From the NCBI RefSeq assembly GCF_900156505.1, contig NZ_FTPR01000001.1, positions 1,984,001-2,048,000 of the forward strand: a stretch of 64,000 bases of DNA. Reading direction: 5' to 3'. This DNA is from Yoonia rosea (lineage in GTDB: Bacteria > Pseudomonadota > Alphaproteobacteria > Rhodobacterales > Rhodobacteraceae). The position numbers were made by a program, and so were the translations under genes. Positions 55,759 through 64,000 of this stretch are shown here, piece after piece. How positions within the stretch are numbered: the stretch's first letter is position 1; each line of letters opens with the position of its first letter. Below the pieces are notes generated by a model, which saw only the letters and a list, made by a program, of their open reading frames with translations, was not told where the DNA came from and searched no databases.

Positions 55759-56309
55759 TCCGTTCAGAAATCCTGCGCGACATCGCGCCCATCCTTCATG
55801 ACCAACTGGTCGTCTGCAACATCGGTCTGCCCAGCCAAGAGCTGCATATGATCGACGACAATGCCAAGAACTTCTACATGTTGGGCACGATGGGTCTGTC
55901 ATCCTCCATCGGTCTGGGCCTTGCCTTGGCACAAGATAAAACTGTCATCTCTATTGACGGTGACGGCTCGGTCCTGACCAACCTCGGGACCCTGCCGACC
56001 ATCGCCAACAACGTGGCCGACAACTTTATCCTGTTGATCATCGACAATGGCTCTTACGGTTCAACCGGCGACCAACCGACCTATGCGGGCAAGAAGACCA
56101 AGCTCGAGGCGGTCGCCAAGGCCTGTGGTTGTGAAAACGTCGTGGTGTGCCAAGACGTGGACACCGGCAAAACCCTGCAAGCGGCCATCGACAGCAAGAA
56201 GATGACCATCATCGTCAGCAAGTGTGACAGCGGCAACATCAAGCTGCCAGTGATCACAATGGACCCTGTCGTGATCCGTGACCGCTTCATGAAGGCTGTG
56301 GCCAGCTAA
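55755..56309 (+). CDS. comE: Sulfopyruvate decarboxylase beta subunit
   Basis: ComE (184 residues) supplies the diphosphate-binding half of the TPP site: ISIDGDGSVLTNLGTLPTIANNVADNFILLIIDNGSYGSTGDQ near residue 75-115 has the GDG(S)...N motif that binds Mg-TPP. The start QLVVCNIGLPSQELHMI is typical. It overlaps comD (ATGA) and is directly followed by the flavin dehydrogenase gene without gap, so the three are strictly coupled. The product sulfoacetaldehyde needs Xsc, which is not in the window. Confidence 0.88.
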   Translation: MIRSEILRDIAPILHDQLVVCNIGLPSQELHMIDDNAKNFYMLGTMGLSSSIGLGLALAQDKTVISIDGDGSVLTNLGTLPTIANNVADNFILLIIDNGSYGSTGDQPTYAGKKTKLEAVAKACGCENVVVCQDVDTGKTLQAAIDSKKMTIIVSKCDSGNIKLPVITMDPVVIRDRFMKAVAS

Positions 56310-57416
56310 ATGGCACCGAAGATCCATTCCAGCGAAGACGCGCGGCGTCTGGCACGCAAGCGCCTTCCCTGGATGGTCTTTGACTATATCGACGGTGCCG
56401 CCGGCACCGAGACAGGGGCCGCACGCAACCGTGCGGCCTTTGACAATCTGGAACTTCGCCCGCGCATCCTGCGCGATGTGAGAGACCGTTCGCTGTCCGT
56501 GCCTGTCTGGGACAAACAGACGAAAGCCCCCTTCGGCATCAGCCCGATGGGCATGTGCAACCTGTCCGGCCCCGGTGCCGACATGATGCTGGCGCGGCTG
56601 GCCGCCCGGGAAAACGTGCCTTTGGGTGTGTCGACCGTGGCCTCAACCGCGATGGAGCCCCTGATCGAAGCAGCCGAAGGCAACGCATGGTTCCAGCTTT
56701 ACTTCTCGGGCGATGGCACCGGCACCTTCAAGCTGGTCGAACGGGCCAAGGCTGCGGGCTATGAAACCATCGTGCTGACGGTGGATGTGGCCGAGGTGGG
56801 ACGCCGCCCGCGCGAACTCCGCCACGGTTTCACCATGCCGTTCAAAATCGGGCCGAAACAATTCATCGACTTTGCCCTGCACCCGCGCTGGTCGCTCACC
56901 TCGCTTTACGCGGGCAAACCGCAGATGGCGAATTTCGCGATGGACGGCTATGCGTTTGACCGCACCGAAAGCCGTGCGCGCGCGGACTGGGATACACTGA
57001 CGAAACTGCGGGATATGTGGCCGGGCAAGCTGGTGGTGAAAGGCGTGTTAGACGCCGAAGACTCCGTGGCTCTGAAAGCGGCGGGTGTTGATGCGATCCA
57101 GGTCTCCAGTCACGGCTCACGGCAACTCGACAGCGCGCCGCCGCCTATCTTGAAACTGGCCGAAATCCGAGACGCTCTCGGCCCAGACTACCCGCTGTTT
57201 TACGACACTGGCCTGCGCAGCGGCGAAGACGTGGTCAAAGCCTACGCCCAAGGCGCAAATTTCGCTTTTTTCGGCCGCGTCCTGCAATTTGCCATCGCCG
57301 CCGGGGGAGAGGACGGGCTGCACGAGCTCTGGAACGTCCTGAAAAGTGAGACCAGCATCACACTTGCCCAGATTGGTAAGCGGTCCCTGATCCCAGAGAC
57401 CGCCACCAAAGGCTAA
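56310..57416 (+). CDS. slcD: FMN-dependent alpha-hydroxy acid dehydrogenase, probable sulfolactate dehydrogenase
   Basis: This 368-residue protein of the LldD/glycolate oxidase family would oxidise 3-sulfolactate to 3-sulfopyruvate, feeding electrons to quinone. FMN and catalytic motifs are present: PFGISPMGMCNLSGPGADMML, the Tyr in WFQLYFSGDG, TVDVAEVGRRPREL, VVKGVLDAEDS and VSSHGSRQLDSAPPP with the active His and Arg (usual form NHGGRQLD, here changed at two residues). The match to SlcD of Roseovarius rests on position between HpsN and ComDE reactions. L-lactate dehydrogenase is the alternative. Its stop abuts the convergent dabA stop. Confidence 0.78.
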   Translation: MAPKIHSSEDARRLARKRLPWMVFDYIDGAAGTETGAARNRAAFDNLELRPRILRDVRDRSLSVPVWDKQTKAPFGISPMGMCNLSGPGADMMLARLAARENVPLGVSTVASTAMEPLIEAAEGNAWFQLYFSGDGTGTFKLVERAKAAGYETIVLTVDVAEVGRRPRELRHGFTMPFKIGPKQFIDFALHPRWSLTSLYAGKPQMANFAMDGYAFDRTESRARADWDTLTKLRDMWPGKLVVKGVLDAEDSVALKAAGVDAIQVSSHGSRQLDSAPPPILKLAEIRDALGPDYPLFYDTGLRSGEDVVKAYAQGANFAFFGRVLQFAIAAGGEDGLHELWNVLKSETSITLAQIGKRSLIPETATKG

Positions 57417-59825
57417 CTAGGCCGCAAGCGCGCCTTCGGTTGCGCCACCATCAAATGCCACCCACTTGAGGTCACCGTCATAGCGCTGCGACATCGCGCC
57501 CTTCTCGTCCAGCGTGAACAAATGCAGCCAGCTGTTGTCAAACAGCGCGCGCACATTCGGGTGCTTCTCCAAAATCGCTGTGATCGCCTCGGCAGGCGCT
57601 TCGACACAAACCGACAACCGCAGCGGATCATGGGCGTAGCCTTCGCCATCATGGACCGATTGCCAAGGCAAGCCGCCGCGCAAGATGCCACCGTTGCCTT
57701 CAACCACACCGACGCCGCCGGTGACATTGTGCAATAGCTTGTTGCCCGCCCCAAAGACGTCAGGTGCCACGACGGAGCCGTAATATTGCAGGCTGATCCA
57801 GCTTGCGACGACGACGGGGGCGGTCAGGATCAACTCAAGAACACCGAAGCCCTCGTCCTTTTGCCAGTCATAGTCATGCAGGAACGCGCGCCCCGCCAGC
57901 CCTTTGCCTTTGGTCCGCGACCGGGGTGCCGCGATGAAAGCCTTGCACCCTGCCAGCGCCCACTCGGGCCGCGTTTCCGACCAGTCACGGCTACGCTTTG
58001 CCACGTCATCGCCATTGGCGGCACGCGGCAGGCGCAACGCACGTTCTGTCCGTGCCAGCTTGCCCGCCGAGGCCAGCCAATCCTGCGCTTTGGCAAGGTG
58101 GTGCGCGTGGTTATGACCGGCAAAATCACCGTCAAAGATCGTCACGGCATCGGTCGTGGTGACATGCAATCCGCCGACGAAAAGCGTGTCGTCCGGTATC
58201 GCAATCCCGTTCTTGGCCAGCCCATCCCGCACATCTTTGTCGTTCAGGATCCCCGCCAAGAGGCGCGCGTTCACGTCACCGCTATAGCCGCCACAGGCGC
58301 CGCAATGCAGGGCACTGGCATGTGGGTTGTTCACAACATTCGCGCCATGCCCCAACAGCAGAACCAACGGCGCAAAATTGCCAGTCAGGGACATCGCGCC
58401 AAGGATCGCAGTCGCGGCCCCGATCCGGTCTTCCAGCCCAAAACTTAGATTTAGAACGGGCACCTGTTTATCCGGTCCCTTTGCGTGGTCGCGCCCCAGG
58501 GCGTCACGCAGCAGTTTGCCCATGTAGACAGGTCCGCTTGCTTCCACGAAAGCAAAGGACGAGACCGCCGCAAGCTTGAACCGCCCCCACGCCCGTCCCG
58601 CACGCGCGGCAAAGCGCGCGTTCAGATCAGCGGTGGCGTCGGCCTCACTGCCTGCTTTGCTTGTCACACCGTGGTTCAGCAAAACCGGAAGGCGCTGTTC
58701 GGCCACATCAGAGGCAAAGCTTTGGTGTGATGCAGTCAGACCAAAGAAACCCGCAAACCCCAGCGTTTGAATAGAGGGATCGACGCTTTCCAGCGCCCGC
58801 CGGAAGACCTCGGACCGCACATCGATGCAGAATGCCGCCTGCAGCGCGGGCCGGCCCTCGTTCGTTGGTAACGGCGTGCTGGACAGTGTTTCGGCCAAGG
58901 CGCGCTGTCCGGCAAACTCTGCTGAGGCCTGCAGCGCCGCATCAATCAGGTGATCGGGTGACGGGGTTGCAGGTGTGGCGTGTGCCTTCGCAATCTCCCC
59001 CCACTTCTTTTCAATGTCTTTGGCGTACTTCAAATAAAGTGCCTGCTCCCAGACCACGCGGATTGTGAGCAAATCTGTCGTCGTCAGATCCGTTCCGCCT
59101 GCAAGCTCTGCCTGCCATAACCGATACCGCGCTACCTGCGACCACCCGCCAAGCCCCAGCAGCAATTGATGAAAATATGTCTCCGTTGCCTCGGCCGACA
59201 ACCCAAGCACATCAACCGCTGCAACAAGTGCCGAGCGCGTCCGTGCAGGTGTATTCGCAACCAGTTCTCCAAAGCCACCAAGACCTGCAATTTCGGGCGT
59301 CAGATCACGGCTGGCAAAATCGCGCCACGCATCAAAGGCACGCCGCCCGGGTTTGTTCTGCCAGAGCGCCTGACCTGCATCAAAGTAACCTGCAGCCCAG
59401 CTGCCGAAACGGTCATTCACGATGCCCGGCCAGTCGATGCCTGAAACCTCATAGGCAAGGTCGGCGATAGTTGGGAGCGCATGGGGCGACGGTGCGTCCT
59501 GCGCGGCTGCCGCCTTCAGCGCCGCAATATCCTTGGCTGCCTCTGGGAGTTTTGCCAGTGCCGCCGTCAGATCGGCATCATTGATTGTCCCGACTTCGAT
59601 TTTCGTCCGGTACCAGTCGCGTGGCATTGTCACCGCTGTTCCAGCGACCCTGTCCAACAGCGCCGCGACCTGCGATAAACTGTTCTCTGTCTGGCCCAGA
59701 AACGGGTTCACCGCGACAGAAGACGACAGCGGCCAAAGTGGTGGAATAGCGCGGCCTGCGGCTTCGGCCTTGGCGATCACTTCCAGATGCGCGCCGGAAT
59801 AGCCTGCGTATGTTTCCGCTTTCAT
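57417..59825 (-). CDS. dabA: Inorganic carbon accumulation protein DabA (DUF2309)
   Basis: DabA (802 residues) is the cytoplasmic, beta-carbonic-anhydrase-like subunit of the DAB complex that takes up inorganic carbon. The four zinc-site residues can be placed: Cys333 and Asp335 in FCIDVRSE, His493 in [13 protein letters not shown] and Cys508 in ALHCGACGG. The His-to-Cys distance (15) equals that in Halothiobacillus DabA. The start (59825) overlaps the dabB stop (ATGA), and the order dabB-dabA is as in characterised loci. It is transcribed away from the LysR gene at 61511. Confidence 0.94.
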   Translation of the reverse strand: MKAETYAGYSGAHLEVIAKAEAAGRAIPPLWPLSSSVAVNPFLGQTENSLSQVAALLDRVAGTAVTMPRDWYRTKIEVGTINDADLTAALAKLPEAAKDIAALKAAAAQDAPSPHALPTIADLAYEVSGIDWPGIVNDRFGSWAAGYFDAGQALWQNKPGRRAFDAWRDFASRDLTPEIAGLGGFGELVANTPARTRSALVAAVDVLGLSAEATETYFHQLLLGLGGWSQVARYRLWQAELAGGTDLTTTDLLTIRVVWEQALYLKYAKDIEKKWGEIAKAHATPATPSPDHLIDAALQASAEFAGQRALAETLSSTPLPTNEGRPALQAAFCIDVRSEVFRRALESVDPSIQTLGFAGFFGLTASHQSFASDVAEQRLPVLLNHGVTSKAGSEADATADLNARFAARAGRAWGRFKLAAVSSFAFVEASGPVYMGKLLRDALGRDHAKGPDKQVPVLNLSFGLEDRIGAATAILGAMSLTGNFAPLVLLLGHGANVVNNPHASALHCGACGGYSGDVNARLLAGILNDKDVRDGLAKNGIAIPDDTLFVGGLHVTTTDAVTIFDGDFAGHNHAHHLAKAQDWLASAGKLARTERALRLPRAANGDDVAKRSRDWSETRPEWALAGCKAFIAAPRSRTKGKGLAGRAFLHDYDWQKDEGFGVLELILTAPVVVASWISLQYYGSVVAPDVFGAGNKLLHNVTGGVGVVEGNGGILRGGLPWQSVHDGEGYAHDPLRLSVCVEAPAEAITAILEKHPNVRALFDNSWLHLFTLDEKGAMSQRYDGDLKWVAFDGGATEGALAA

Positions 59826-61408
59826 TGTTCTGCTCCTTTGCCGGATTGTGTTTGTTTCCAACCGCCGATCATCCGGTCAGAGATTGCGTTGATGTAAAGC
59901 CCGTTGGACAAGTGCACCCGAAGGCCCTGCGCGGCGGGATGGTAAGACCACAGCGGCAATGTTGCCTGCGCAAGGGCCACCAGACCAAAGCTGACCATTG
60001 CCAGCAGGATCAGCGCCCATTCCAGTGCGCTCGCCGGCGGTGTTGCAGGAAGTGTCCCCGCAGTGAGCCATTCGGAAACGCGCTGCAAGACAAGGTAGCT
60101 GACGGTCACAGCACCCGCATAAACCGCTGTCCGTTGCGTGAGCGCGCGCGGTGCCTCATCCGCAAAACCCTGGGCCAGAAGATAGGCGACACCGAAGATC
60201 AGGATTGCACCAAGGGCGATGGCCTGCGGTGACTTCCCGCCAAAATCAAAACCCAGCCCGAGGATTGCATACACCACGCCATAGATCACCAAGGCCACCA
60301 CGAACGCCCGTGCCACCGCACCAAGATCAGGCACCGCGACGGGCCCCGGCTTGCGGATGGCCGCGATATTCTGCACGGCGTTGCCCGCGGACAGGAAAGC
60401 ATGGGCCTTGTAAAGCGAGTGCGCCACGATGTGCAGTAGGGCCAGCGGGAAGAGCGCCAGACCGCATTGCAGGATCATAAAGCCCATCTGCGCAATCGTA
60501 GACCACGCAAGCGAGGTTTTGACGGTCGACTGCGTGAGCATCACCAAGCCGCCAAAGAGCGCTGTAAAACCGCCGATCAACACCAGAATGGCCAGCACCA
60601 AAGGTGACAGCAGCATCACATCGGCAAAACGGATCAGAAGAAAACCACCGGCGTTGACGACTCCCGCGTGCAGCAAGGCAGAGACAGGCGTTGGTGCCTC
60701 CATCACTTCGGTCAACCAGCCATGGGTCGGGAACTGCGCCGATTTCAGGATCGCGGCAAGCCCCAGCAGTGCAGCCGCCGCCAGTGCTAGCCCGCCACCT
60801 GTTCCTTCTGCAGCCGCGCTCAGGATGACCGAGATTTGCGTCGTGCCATATGTGCTGACAAGCATGAGCATCGCACCAAGCACCGCAGTATCCCCGATCC
60901 GTGCGATGATGTATTTCTTGCGCGCCGCACGCTGGGCCGCCACGCGCTCTGGATAGAAAAGCAAGAGCTTGTGCAGGAAGGCGCTCGTTGCGACCCATGC
61001 CGCGAAGAACTGGAACAGATTGCCTGCCTGAATGAGAAAAAGAACCGCTGCAAGCGTCGCCAAGAGCCAGAATGTGAAATCATCCTGCCGCGCTTCGCCA
61101 TCCAGATAGGTCCGCGCGTACCGCACCACCACCCAGCCGATGAACGTGACCAGCAGCAGCAGCACAACACTGACGATATCGAGACGGACCGACAGCCCGA
61201 TCTCAAAAAAGCCGATCAAGATACTGTCGCCGCTACCATTGCTGGCCAGCACGATCGCCGAAAGGACTGCGACCAAAACCGCGCCTAGGGTCGCGTATTC
61301 CGCCAGCCACGCACCCTTTTGTGCAGATACATCTTTCAAGAAGCGCGGCGCAAAGGCGGCACTGATCAAGATCAGAGGGGCCAGTAGCGGTAATGCGTTC
61401 AGCAGCAT
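59822..61408 (-). CDS. dabB: DabB, NuoL-like proton-channel subunit of the DAB complex
   Basis: This 528-residue membrane protein of the proton-antiporter (NuoL/MrpA) family has about 13 hydrophobic helices. Typical elements are [32 protein letters not shown] near residue 225, [43 protein letters not shown] near 320. The Lys and His residues on these broken helices are the usual proton-path positions. It couples proton motive force to CO2 hydration by DabA. The ATG at 61408 has GGAGA upstream. No other complex I genes are near, which supports DabB over a Nuo subunit. Confidence 0.93.
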   Translation of the reverse strand: MLLNALPLLAPLILISAAFAPRFLKDVSAQKGAWLAEYATLGAVLVAVLSAIVLASNGSGDSILIGFFEIGLSVRLDIVSVVLLLLVTFIGWVVVRYARTYLDGEARQDDFTFWLLATLAAVLFLIQAGNLFQFFAAWVATSAFLHKLLLFYPERVAAQRAARKKYIIARIGDTAVLGAMLMLVSTYGTTQISVILSAAAEGTGGGLALAAAALLGLAAILKSAQFPTHGWLTEVMEAPTPVSALLHAGVVNAGGFLLIRFADVMLLSPLVLAILVLIGGFTALFGGLVMLTQSTVKTSLAWSTIAQMGFMILQCGLALFPLALLHIVAHSLYKAHAFLSAGNAVQNIAAIRKPGPVAVPDLGAVARAFVVALVIYGVVYAILGLGFDFGGKSPQAIALGAILIFGVAYLLAQGFADEAPRALTQRTAVYAGAVTVSYLVLQRVSEWLTAGTLPATPPASALEWALILLAMVSFGLVALAQATLPLWSYHPAAQGLRVHLSNGLYINAISDRMIGGWKQTQSGKGAEQ

Positions 61409-61422
61409 GTCGGTCTCCATCG

Positions 61423-61439
61423 TGTGAATTGGTTTCACA
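61423..61439. promoter_or_regulatory. Inverted repeat between dabB and its divergent LysR gene
   Basis: TGTGAA ttggt TTCACA (6-bp arms) lies 14 bases before the dabB start. The rest of the 102-bp divergent region is AT-rich and has a TATTAT -10-like box about 15 bases before the LysR gene. The repeat is a candidate LysR-type or other operator. Confidence 0.45.
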
Positions 61440-61510
61440 ACCGGATAGAGCATCGCATTTCTGATATAAAATACATTGTTTGTGATTTATCGTTCTATTA
61501 TACAGAACAT

Positions 61511-62386
61511 ATGTCCGACATGAATTACAACCACCTGCGCTATTTCTGGGCCGTCGCCCATGAAGGAAACCTGACGCGGACGGCAGAAAAGCTGAACCTG
61601 TCGCAATCCGCGCTCTCGGTGCAGATCCGGAAATTGGAGGATCGTTTGGGTCACGCGCTGTTTGAACGGCGCGGGCGGCAGTTGCACCTGACCGAGGCGG
61701 GACGGATCACGCTGGATTACGCGGATACGATTTTTGATGCGGGCAAGGACCTTCTGGGAACCCTCAGCCAACAGGGGCGGCCACGTCAGGTGCTGCGGGT
61801 CGGCGCGCTGGCGACACTCTCGCGGAACTTCCAGATTGAATTTCTGCGCCCCCTACTTGGCCTTGCCGATGTGGAATTGGTGCTGCGCTCGGGCACCTTG
61901 GTGGAATTGCTGCAAAGCCTTGAAACGCTGAACCTTGACGTGGTGCTGACCAACCGCGCACCCGCGCATGATGCGATGTCAAAATTCACCTCACAACCGA
62001 TCTCAGAACAGGCGGTGAGCTTGATCGGTACGCCGGAACGCCTGCGCGCTGACCTGCCTCTGGCAACCCTTCTGCGCGACAACCCGATCATCGTACCAAC
62101 CGAAGAAAGCCCTGTGCGGGCCGGATTTGACCGGCTTTGCGCCCGCGAAGGGATCACCCCGACGCTGGCCGCCGAGGTTGATGATATGGCGCTGATGCGC
62201 CTGCTCACGCGTGAGGATATCGGGCTTGGGGTATTGCCCTCGATTGCCGTGCAGAACGAACTGCGCAACGGTATGTTGATTGAATCCCGGCACCAAATGG
62301 GCCTGACCGAAAGTTTCCATGCGGTCACGGTGCCGCGGAAATTCCCGAACCCTTTGTTGGAAACACTGCTGCACAGCGCAGTTTAG
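61511..62386 (+). CDS. LysR-family regulator (NhaR-like), probable regulator of dabBA
   Basis: This 291-residue LysR protein has the winged helix MNYNHLRYFWAVAHEGNLTRTAEKLNLSQSALSVQIRKLEDRLGHALFERRGRQLHLTEAG, closest in pattern to NhaR (NYNHLYYFW start). A substrate-binding domain follows (VLRVGALATLSRNFQIEFLRPLL). It is divergent from dabBA across 102 bp, the classical LysR target arrangement. ATG at 61511 or 61520 are both possible; neither has a good ribosome site, and a -10-like box lies so close that the mRNA may be nearly leaderless. Overlaps oxyR tail to tail. Confidence 0.87.
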   Translation: MSDMNYNHLRYFWAVAHEGNLTRTAEKLNLSQSALSVQIRKLEDRLGHALFERRGRQLHLTEAGRITLDYADTIFDAGKDLLGTLSQQGRPRQVLRVGALATLSRNFQIEFLRPLLGLADVELVLRSGTLVELLQSLETLNLDVVLTNRAPAHDAMSKFTSQPISEQAVSLIGTPERLRADLPLATLLRDNPIIVPTEESPVRAGFDRLCAREGITPTLAAEVDDMALMRLLTREDIGLGVLPSIAVQNELRNGMLIESRHQMGLTESFHAVTVPRKFPNPLLETLLHSAV

Positions 62387-63282
62387 CCCGCCAGCTCCTG
62401 TCCGACCTGTTGGACGATATTGGCAATCTGGCGCAATTGTCCGGCAAGCGGATTCGTCTTGCGCCATATCATCCCCACTGTGCGCTTCGGCTGCGGCTCT
62501 GCAAAACGGCTGATCACGACAGGGGCCGAACGGGTTTCAACCGGCACAGCCATCTGCGGGATTAACGTCACCCCGATCCCTGCCCCCACCATTTGTACCA
62601 GAGTAGACAGCGAACTGCCGTCCAGCCCTTCGCGCGCAGCGGCACTTTGGAGATTGCAAAACGACAGGGCCTGATCGCGAAAGCAATGCCCCTCTTCCAG
62701 CATCAAAAGACGCATCTGGCGCAGGTCCTCGGGGCTGGGGACTGGGCGCTCCGCATCCTTGATCGGGCGCACCAGCATCAGGCTTTCGTCAAAAAGCGCC
62801 ACCTCTTCAAATCCCGGCTCGAACACCGGCAACGCGACAATCGCCGTGTCAATCTGCCCGTTGGTCAGTTCTTCAATAAGGCGCGGCGTGACGGTTTCGC
62901 GGATATGCACATCAAGGTCGGCATGCGCACTGGCCAGATGTCCGATCAGGCCGGGCAGCAAATACGGGGCAATCGTGGGAATCACCCCGATCCGCAAACG
63001 CCCCACCAGCCCCGCCTGCGCCGCACGGGCCATGTCGCCCAATTCATCCACAGCGCGCAAAATATCGCGCACGCGCAGCGCCCACTCCTCGCCAAAGGCG
63101 GTCAGGCGCACCTTGCGCGGGCCCCTTTCAAACAGAGGTGTGCCAAGGCTTTGCTCCAACTCTTTAATTTGCACGGACAAGGCAGGCTGGGAAATAGCAC
63201 AGACATCGGCCGCACGGCCAAAATGGCCATGACGGGAAAGGGCCTCGAAATAACGCAGCTGTTTCAATGTGAGGTTCTTCAT
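62383..63282 (-). CDS. oxyR: Hydrogen peroxide-inducible regulator OxyR
   Basis: OxyR (299 residues) is a LysR-type peroxide sensor. The helix-turn-helix is LTLKQLRYFEALSRHGHFGRAADVCAISQPALSVQIKELEQSLG. The redox pair is in LEEGHCFRDQALSFC near residues 200-210, with the same spacing as E. coli Cys199/Cys208. It is divergent from katG across 131 bp. A 17-bp perfect palindrome with OxyR-like half sites overlaps its own start codon. Confidence 0.95.
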   Translation of the reverse strand: MKNLTLKQLRYFEALSRHGHFGRAADVCAISQPALSVQIKELEQSLGTPLFERGPRKVRLTAFGEEWALRVRDILRAVDELGDMARAAQAGLVGRLRIGVIPTIAPYLLPGLIGHLASAHADLDVHIRETVTPRLIEELTNGQIDTAIVALPVFEPGFEEVALFDESLMLVRPIKDAERPVPSPEDLRQMRLLMLEEGHCFRDQALSFCNLQSAAAREGLDGSSLSTLVQMVGAGIGVTLIPQMAVPVETRSAPVVISRFAEPQPKRTVGMIWRKTNPLAGQLRQIANIVQQVGQELAG

Positions 63283-63296
63283 AACTTGAAGTTATG
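63280..63296. promoter_or_regulatory. Palindrome over the oxyR start, candidate OxyR site
   Basis: CATAACTT g AAGTTATG is a perfect 8-1-8 inverted repeat. Its ATAA-N7-TTAT form matches the ATAG-N7-CTAT spacing of OxyR half sites. It includes the oxyR start codon and is about 118 bases upstream of katG, a location fit for autorepression and for katG activation. Confidence 0.65.
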
Positions 63297-63332
63297 AGTC
63301 CAATCAAAAATTGCAACTTAAAATAATTCTAA

Positions 63333-64000
<668 letters not shown>

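Noticed and set aside
59822..61408. Annotation as complex I subunit NuoL
   Set aside because: The protein is shorter than NuoL, is paired with a DUF2309 (DabA) gene by overlap, and no other nuo gene is present.

Overview
The window reads as chromosomal DNA of a marine Rhodobacteraceae (Roseobacter-group alphaproteobacterium). The evidence is its moderately high GC, dense ATGA-overlapping operons, and the gene order ccr/ecm - sdh - mch - mcl2 - mdh - suc. It also carries family-typical genes (TIGR02186, FYDLN_acid/TIGR02300, NnrU) and a sulfonate (DHPS) operon common in roseobacters. No insertion sequence, prophage or CRISPR array was seen. One tRNA, tRNA-Ala(GGC), is present.

Layout. 1-9.3 kb: 3' end of glnD, murJ, a rhomboid-like membrane protein without the protease residues, trpS, a periplasmic glutathione peroxidase, a VOC enzyme, a branched-chain aminotransferase, a universal stress protein, an Nfu scaffold, tsaB and rimI. 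9.5-15.5 kb: a BMP-type nucleoside ABC importer operon ending in a purine nucleoside phosphorylase, with an unrecognised 139-residue gene between the two permeases. 15.6-19.8 kb: TauE/SafE plus TIGR02186, an SDR, a RecD-like helicase and a small protein. 19.9-25 kb: ethylmalonyl-CoA pathway genes ccr and ecm with an acyltransferase between them, an H-NS-like protein, then deoD. 26.2-33.1 kb (minus strand): mcl2-nnrU-DUF1737-mch, then sdhCDA-two small lipoproteins-sdhB. 34.5-46.7 kb: mdh, sucCD, sucAB and lpdA, interrupted by an AT-rich sulfotransferase gene, two MAPEG genes and an AT-rich membrane protein gene. 46.9-50.3 kb: a TerB-like protein, a GntR regulator, a DUF45 metalloprotease, FYDLN_acid, tRNA-Ala and an orphan gene. 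50.4-57.4 kb: a LacI regulator divergent from hpsN-hpsO-hpsP-usp-comD-comE-slcD for 2,3-dihydroxypropane-1-sulfonate (DHPS) catabolism. 57.4-61.4 kb: dabBA for inorganic carbon uptake with a divergent LysR. 62.4-64 kb: oxyR divergent from katG, which runs off the window.

How it works together. About half the window is one central-carbon superlocus: the C4/C5 steps of acetyl-CoA assimilation (Ccr, Ecm, Mch, Mcl2) beside the TCA steps from 2-oxoglutarate to malate and oxaloacetate. The best regulatory find is a TGTGATCACA palindrome. It occurs as pairs exactly 21 bp apart upstream of both sdhCDAB and sucCD, and once, as an 18-bp perfect palindrome, directly in front of the gntR gene. This suggests that the GntR protein is an autoregulated TCA-cycle regulator. 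A second palindrome, GTAATTTAATTRC, is shared by the ccr and ecm upstream regions. DHPS catabolism feeds sulfoacetaldehyde to an Xsc enzyme that must lie outside the window. DabBA could supply CO2/bicarbonate to carboxylases such as Ccr.
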